64,000 nucleotides of DNA from a bacterium. Lineage in GTDB: Bacteria > Planctomycetota > Planctomycetia > Pirellulales > Pirellulaceae. The stretch covers positions 154,501 through 218,500 of the forward strand of contig WGNR01000003.1 in assembly GCA_016124445.1 (NCBI GenBank), read 5' to 3'. Below the pieces are notes generated by a model that was not told where the DNA came from, did not search any database, and was given only the letters and a program-made list of their open reading frames with translations. Every line of letters begins with the position of its first letter. Position 1 is the first letter of the stretch. The position numbers were made by a program, and so were the translations under genes. This document shows, one piece after another, positions 59,887 through 64,000 of this stretch.

Positions 59887-61137
59887 TTAAGAGGCTGGGG
59901 ATTGCGAATCTGCAGGAGCCGCTTCATCATTATCCGCATCTTTTTTAGCTGGCTGCTCCTGGGAAGGTGCCTCCTGCGGACTCATCGCGTTGAACAGGCT
60001 TTCATCCACATCGAGTTTAATCTCCTTCGGCGCAACAATCGCTTCGGGACGCGAACGCTGGACACCTTCCACAATGACCCGCTCGCCGGCCTTCAAACCT
60101 TTCAGCACGACCACAAATGGTCCGAACTTGTTGCCGAGCTCGATGTTTCTGCGTTCGACCTTGTTCTGACCGTTGACGACTAACAGGTAATGCCCCGCCT
60201 GGTCGAATCCGGTAGCCTCATCCGGAACCAGCAGGGCATCTTTGCTAACGTCGATCGGTGCTCGAATTCGCACAAACAAACCAGGCACGATCTCTAAACC
60301 TGGATTGGGGAAAATACCTCGGACCGCAAACGTACCAGTAGATTCATCCACGGCCAGATCCGTGAAGTTCAGCGTGCCTTTGAATGGAAAGGAACTGTCC
60401 GTTGCGCGTGCCAGATAAAGGGGAACCGCCTCTTTTTCTTGCTGCTTGGCTTGATCCTTTTGAGTGAGATACTCGCGTTCTGAAATCGAAAAATTGGCGT
60501 ATATATTGTCGTAGGAGATAACCGTTGCGAGATGAGTGCCTGGTGTTCCAGTAACCAGGTTGCCTTTCTTGACAAATGATTTCCCTATCCGGCCTTTGAT
60601 GGGCGAGCGTACCTCCGTGTATTCCAGGTTCAATTCTGCTTCGTCCAGCGAAGCCTCAGCTCCAAGCACTGCGGCTTTGGATCCATCAAGCTCGGCCTTG
60701 GCGGCAACCAAATTCGTTTCTGGCGTCGCCTTCTTTTCAAAGAGCTCTTTTTGACGAGCATATTCGATTTCGGCCTTCTGCATTTCAACCTTTCGGGCCT
60801 CAAGCTCGGCAGCGGCCGAATCTCTCAGAGCTTTGTATCTCCGCTGCTCAATAACAAACAGAACCTGGTTTAATTCGACCTCGTCATTCGGCTCGAATAA
60901 GACCTGTTCAAGGACCCCGTCGACTCGAGATTGAATTTCGACCTTCTCTACCGCTTCTGTCGTGCCGGTCTCTTCCAGATAGATGGTCACATCACGCACC
61001 AATGGCTCAGCAACGTCCACTTCAACGGGAGGCGGAGCCTGGTATTGATTGCCCTCGAAACAGCCTGCCAATAAGCAACCGAGAACAATGACACATCCCC
61101 AGCGATTCCTGGCACAAAGCATTACGTGTTGCTGCAT
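59887..61137 (-). CDS. RND efflux periplasmic adaptor lipoprotein (AcrA/MexA-like)
   Basis: The protein has 416 residues from ATG 61137. A lipoprotein signal ends in LAGC, with the lipid-bearing Cys at residue 26. The membrane-fusion protein order is visible: VDVAEPLVRDVTIYLEETGTTEA, lipoyl half (VEIQSRVDGVLEQVLFEPNDEV), a coiled-coil hairpin (~95-170; LRDSAAAELEARKVEMQKAEIEYARQ in part), second lipoyl half (TEVRSPIKGRIGKSFVKKGNLV), beta-barrel and membrane-proximal domain (GLKAGERVIVEGVQRSRP). The C-terminus is rich in Asp, Glu, Ala and Pro. It is the first gene of the pump operon and links the inner-membrane pump to an outer-membrane channel. Confidence 0.93.
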   Translation of the reverse strand: MQQHVMLCARNRWGCVIVLGCLLAGCFEGNQYQAPPPVEVDVAEPLVRDVTIYLEETGTTEAVEKVEIQSRVDGVLEQVLFEPNDEVELNQVLFVIEQRRYKALRDSAAAELEARKVEMQKAEIEYARQKELFEKKATPETNLVAAKAELDGSKAAVLGAEASLDEAELNLEYTEVRSPIKGRIGKSFVKKGNLVTGTPGTHLATVISYDNIYANFSISEREYLTQKDQAKQQEKEAVPLYLARATDSSFPFKGTLNFTDLAVDESTGTFAVRGIFPNPGLEIVPGLFVRIRAPIDVSKDALLVPDEATGFDQAGHYLLVVNGQNKVERRNIELGNKFGPFVVVLKGLKAGERVIVEGVQRSRPEAIVAPKEIKLDVDESLFNAMSPQEAPSQEQPAKKDADNDEAAPADSQSPAS

Positions 61138-61179
61138 TTTGCTCGACTTCAACTAAATGACCTGCAAGGTTGAGGGAAA

Positions 61180-62730
61180 TCAGAATTCAACACCGTATTT
61201 CTGCGTCATCTGGCGTCGAATATCAGCCGTCGCATTGTCGATGCTTCGCAGAACGTCGTTGGCCGATCTGGCTCCCCGGATGTTTTCCTGAGTGCGAACC
61301 TGAGCTTGAAGCTCTCCGGTGCGATCCCAGTTGGGCGTGGCTTGCCAGCCGTTCCAGCTGTATTGACCGGTCCAATTGGCTCCAACCGGCACCGAGTAGC
61401 TCGACACGTCGTACTGCTCAGGCACTTGCTGCTGACGAATCCGGCTCGAGGCGGCCGCATCGGTAATCTGCGATTGTCCTGTCCGCATCATTTCAGACAC
61501 GTATTGACCATACTTCAGCAATGCCGGGTCAACATTGGCGATCGGTAGGCGATCGATTTTGCGGGCGTACTTGTCGAACCAGACGCCGACCTGACCCAGA
61601 GTTTGTCGATGTTGCTTCTTCTCGCGCAGTTCGTCGAGCATCGAAACGATTGACTTGTAGTAGATCTTTGATGCGGCGATGGCTGTCTCCTTTTGCGTCT
61701 CTTCCTCGGAATTACCTCCCGAGGCCGCTGCCTTCTGTCGTGCTTCCTGCAGCGACGGTGGTGTCTCGACCAGGCTCAGAATTCGCCGCAGCCCACTGGG
61801 ATACAACGTGCCGGTCAACTGCACGGTGTGCGGACTGACATTTACCTTCCAGTCTTGAATTTCATCGATCATCATCCCTTGCTGCCCCAGGATTTCTAAA
61901 AGCAATGGCTTGGCGAATTCCTTCATCAGCGTGATATCTTCCGCGAAGTCAACTTTGACCGCGCCGACCATTTCCTGCTGGACGGTCACTCCCAGCGAAA
62001 TCCCACGAATGCTGGCGATCGCCTTGGCTAGTTGGTCGAGGTCGACCTGTTGCCCTTGAACCGATTGCCAATGCTCCAGATGTTTTCGCACCGTCTGGGG
62101 CGAAACGGAATTGGTTAGATCCAGCGCCAAAATAATTGGCGAACCAGCGTCGGCGAACGACTCGGCTTCTTTCAGATAGTCAGATAAGCCTTGCAGCGAG
62201 TTATCGTAGTATTTGTTGATCCAAAGCGCCGCATCTTGCCGAGTTGCCGGCATGCCATAGCCGACGATGTTTTCCATGAACCGCACGACATAGATATCAC
62301 CAGGCAGCACCGCCACCGGTCGCTCGCCCAGATAGTCGGTAGTACCTTGATACCGCACGGCAACCTTTGGAATGGAAGGATCGTAACGCAACCTCATCAC
62401 CCCGGCCTGCCAGACGGCCCGCTTGGTCGCGAGGTCGAGCTTTGCCGCCGCGATGAAATCGATCGCTTGAGGTGGCACAGTATCGAGGCCTGCCTCGAAT
62501 GCCTGCTCATGCTTCGCGCGCCAGTTTTGGGCTTTCCCCATGGGGCTGTTTTGCAACTGGTCAACATCGATGAACAGGATCGTGTTCGCTCCGTCCGGTA
62601 CGCGCCTGGTTAGCTCTTTGAACTGTGCCTTGCTTTGACCAGGGACAACACCCCAAAACAAGAGGACGACACCAGCCAAGAAAGAAATCCGAATCACGAG
62701 TCTCACTCCAACAAAGCGTTTTACGAACAT
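61180..62730 (-). CDS. Secreted protein of unknown function
   Basis: The protein has 516 residues with an N-terminal hydrophobic leader (VIRISFLAGVVLLFWGVVPG, cleavage near SKAQ). The mature part begins with RRVPDGANTILFIDVDQLQNSP, reminiscent of planctomycete proteins of the DUF3352-like or 'ligand-accessory' type, but I do not recognise a named family. Central parts alternate beta strands and helices (IILALDLTNSVSPQTV, VTVQQEMVGAVKVDF). The last ~80 residues are Gln/Trp/Ser-rich (ANWTGQYSWNGWQATPNW). It is 43 bp upstream of the adaptor gene on the same strand, so it may be transcribed with the pump. A guess at periplasmic function is not supported by sequence. Confidence 0.65.
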   Translation of the reverse strand: MFVKRFVGVRLVIRISFLAGVVLLFWGVVPGQSKAQFKELTRRVPDGANTILFIDVDQLQNSPMGKAQNWRAKHEQAFEAGLDTVPPQAIDFIAAAKLDLATKRAVWQAGVMRLRYDPSIPKVAVRYQGTTDYLGERPVAVLPGDIYVVRFMENIVGYGMPATRQDAALWINKYYDNSLQGLSDYLKEAESFADAGSPIILALDLTNSVSPQTVRKHLEHWQSVQGQQVDLDQLAKAIASIRGISLGVTVQQEMVGAVKVDFAEDITLMKEFAKPLLLEILGQQGMMIDEIQDWKVNVSPHTVQLTGTLYPSGLRRILSLVETPPSLQEARQKAAASGGNSEEETQKETAIAASKIYYKSIVSMLDELREKKQHRQTLGQVGVWFDKYARKIDRLPIANVDPALLKYGQYVSEMMRTGQSQITDAAASSRIRQQQVPEQYDVSSYSVPVGANWTGQYSWNGWQATPNWDRTGELQAQVRTQENIRGARSANDVLRSIDNATADIRRQMTQKYGVEF

Positions 62731-62876
62731 CTGACGAACTGCCCATTGTGACGTTCAGACATTCAAATTTCCACGAATTCATGCCAGCAAGAGTGCATTA
62801 CCCAAGAAGAATTTGTGAAGAACGGCGATAGGAGAAGCAGACAATCCAATCAGGGCGGCTTGAAGGCTCGTGGAAA

Positions 62877-63362
62877 CTACAGCCAGGCCGATACGATTTC
62901 GTCGACCACCTCCCCCTCCAGCGTTTCGTGAGCCAGAAGGTTGTCAGCAATGGCTGCCAGAGCGGCCCAGTGGTTCTCTTGGTCTAATAACTGATAGACC
63001 TGACGCGTTGCCGCTTCGAGATAGGCAACTCTCTTCTGGTGATTTGCGAGAAAGCGGGAGGTCGCCTCCCAGGCCGATTGCCAGTCGGCGGCCCACTCGC
63101 CAACGAAACCAGGGTGCAGCGGACTATTGGTGTAATGCATCTCGGCCACCGGGCCAGCCAACGCGACGATCACCATCTTTTCGTAGAGTTGCTTTTCCGA
63201 GAAGCGATCCAGAGGCCATTCAACCTGGATCTCGGCGAATCGATCCGGCCCATCATCCCATTCTGGCTCCAAGGTCACGTACCGCACCCGAGCACCTACG
63301 AGGATGGCCAACAAGGCGTGTCCTGCTTCGTGATAGGCGTTAACTTCTTCCATCAGGGACAT
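62877..63362 (-). CDS. Stand-alone M41-like metallopeptidase domain protein
   Basis: The protein has 161 residues. It begins almost directly with a zinc-binding HEAGH motif (residues 11-15, in NAYHEAGHALLAILVGA), followed by VRYVTLEPEWDDGPDRF and, after a helix, MVIVALAGPVAEMHYT, in the order seen in the FtsH (M41) protease domain (HEAGH, then a GGRxAE-like helix). The AAA+ ATPase domain and membrane segments of FtsH are absent, and the canonical third ligand region is weak. It may be a soluble peptidase or an inactive relative. The start is ATG 63362; GAGG lies too near it, so ATG 63353 three codons later is also possible. It is the first gene on this strand before the unknown secreted protein. 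Confidence 0.7.
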   Translation of the reverse strand: MSLMEEVNAYHEAGHALLAILVGARVRYVTLEPEWDDGPDRFAEIQVEWPLDRFSEKQLYEKMVIVALAGPVAEMHYTNSPLHPGFVGEWAADWQSAWEATSRFLANHQKRVAYLEAATRQVYQLLDQENHWAALAAIADNLLAHETLEGEVVDEIVSAWL

Positions 63363-63626
63363 GCCTCAAGCACGTATCGAAGGTGGAGACGGTTTCATGT
63401 ATGGCATATCTTACCACCACTCTGGTTCGGAAAGCCGAAGGGAAGAAGGGATGATAACCGTTTTTGTCGCTACGATCCCACCTCGCAGCGCCGATCCAAA
63501 CCGTTGATTTGCTTGAATTCTCCAAGGTTCATTTGCGGAGCGATCGTGAGACCCCACCTTTTTAGAGGGTAGTAACTTCGCTCGCGGCTGGGATGCCAGA
63601 TCGCACAGATTGAGGATGGCTCCATT

Positions 63627-63866
63627 ATGCATTTCGGATTACATCTTCTGAACGTTGGTCGAATTACCGGGCCTCAATTCATTCAGGCCATCTCGTACCA
63701 GCTGAGACACCGTCCTCAGATCGGTGCGTTAGCCATTGAAACGCGATGTCTCTCGATGCACGATCTCTTCCGAATTCTCAGCCTTCAAAGCACATCCCAC
63801 CAGTCCTTTGGCCAGGTCGCCATCGAACTGGGCATTTTGAGCCAAGCTGAAATCCGAGAACTTTGA
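63627..63866 (+). pseudogene. Small helical-domain gene, probably truncated by an IS3-family insertion
   Basis: The open frame encodes 79 residues, beginning MHFGLHLLNVGRITG and showing a helical repeat (PQIGALAIETRCLSMHDLFRIL, then FGQVAIELGILSQAEIREL) like the small bundles at the start of GspE/PilB-type proteins and some regulators. The last helix stops short, and the stop TGA (63864-63866) is exactly the first three bases of the adjacent insertion-sequence end. So the true gene was probably longer and was cut here. GAGG lies about 11 bases before the ATG. The function of the intact protein is unknown. Confidence 0.6.
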
Positions 63867-64000
63867 AGTGGACCCCAATTTTAGGACCACGGATGCGGTT
63901 TCTTTAGATAGAAAGTTCCGCGCGTGTTGACCGGCCGCTGCGGTATACGGCCGCTGGCGTTTGGCGGTCGAGCGAGCTGTGCTTCCGCTCGTGGGCGTAA
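63864..64000 (-). mobile_element. Right end of an IS3-family insertion sequence (continues beyond the window)
   Basis: The segment begins TGAAGTGGACCCCAATTTTA, the kind of terminal inverted repeat starting with TG found in IS3-family elements. Just inside it, on the minus strand, is the C-terminus of an OrfB-type transposase. Only about 137 bp lie in the window, so the other end and the target duplication cannot be seen. Confidence 0.75.
63904..64000 (-). CDS. IS3-family transposase OrfB, C-terminal fragment
   Basis: The fragment reads YAHERKHSSLDRQTPAAVYR, followed by SGRSTRAELSI and a TAA stop at 63904-63906. The Y..ER.HSSLD..TPA.VY pattern is the conserved end of the rve/DDE integrase core of IS3-family OrfB transposases. 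The catalytic residues lie outside the window. The stop is 38 bp from the IS end, the normal layout for this family. The gene runs off the right edge, so its completeness is unknown. Confidence 0.8.
   Translation of the reverse strand, partial: YAHERKHSSLDRQTPAAVYRSGRSTRAELSI

Overview
The window looks like a chromosomal segment of a marine planctomycete, most likely of the Pirellulaceae (Blastopirellula/Bremerella/Rhodopirellula type). This is inferred from gene content: two cytochrome-c-like/DUF1549/DUF1553 plus DUF1501 gene pairs, an ECF sigma factor with a FecR/LamG membrane partner, a secreted sulfatase, tetrahydromethanopterin-linked C1 genes in a bacterium, a large surface protein with a planctomycete-style 'LExRxxLS' N-terminus, and a very large hybrid kinase. 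Coding density is high, and convergent neighbours almost touch or share stop codons. I saw no rRNA, tRNA or CRISPR array. The only mobile DNA is the end of an IS3-family element at the right edge.

Left part (1-9.3 kb): a partial PlsC-type acyltransferase, an ATP-grasp protein, a TadG-like von Willebrand protein, then the formaldehyde/methanopterin genes fae and a methylene-H4MPT dehydrogenase separated by a clear terminator. Next come two adjacent minus-strand genes that together make one BamA: a POTRA-only protein and a separately secreted beta-barrel protein. The split falls inside POTRA5 and is flanked on both sides by Q/P/Y-rich sequence.

9.5-24.6 kb: a secreted FAD oxidoreductase with a golvesin-like tail, a Bpt/ATE-type aminoacyl transferase, the first DUF1549/DUF1501 pair, an exported catalase-peroxidase, a PfpI/DJ-1 protein, and a 1344-residue surface protein with eight tandem ~97-residue domains followed by a beta-helix. 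25-33.4 kb: GDP-mannose dehydratase and two glycosyltransferase-like genes, an NRAMP-like transporter lacking the usual metal ligands, and an amino-sugar module (nagB, nagA, LacI regulator) with a perfect palindrome across the nagB start.

33.9-44.2 kb is the most intriguing part. A FadL-type outer-membrane channel, twin hairpins, a free-standing HPt protein, an RpfG-like REC/HD-GYP protein, a methyltransferase resembling the Ralstonia PhcB family, and a 1977-residue hybrid histidine kinase lie together. The kinase's N-terminal Ser/Thr kinase domain has lost its catalytic residues. Together they could form a phosphorelay answering a hydrophobic signal and ending in cyclic-di-GMP turnover; this is a hypothesis.

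44.3-64 kb: the sigma factor/FecR-LamG/DUF1549/DUF1501 operon, two secreted proteins (DUF4440-like and Gly/Asn-rich), a sulfatase, an LCMT-type methyltransferase, a potassium channel, an RND efflux pump with its adaptor lipoprotein, an unknown secreted protein, a lone M41-type metallopeptidase, and a small gene cut off by the IS3-family element.
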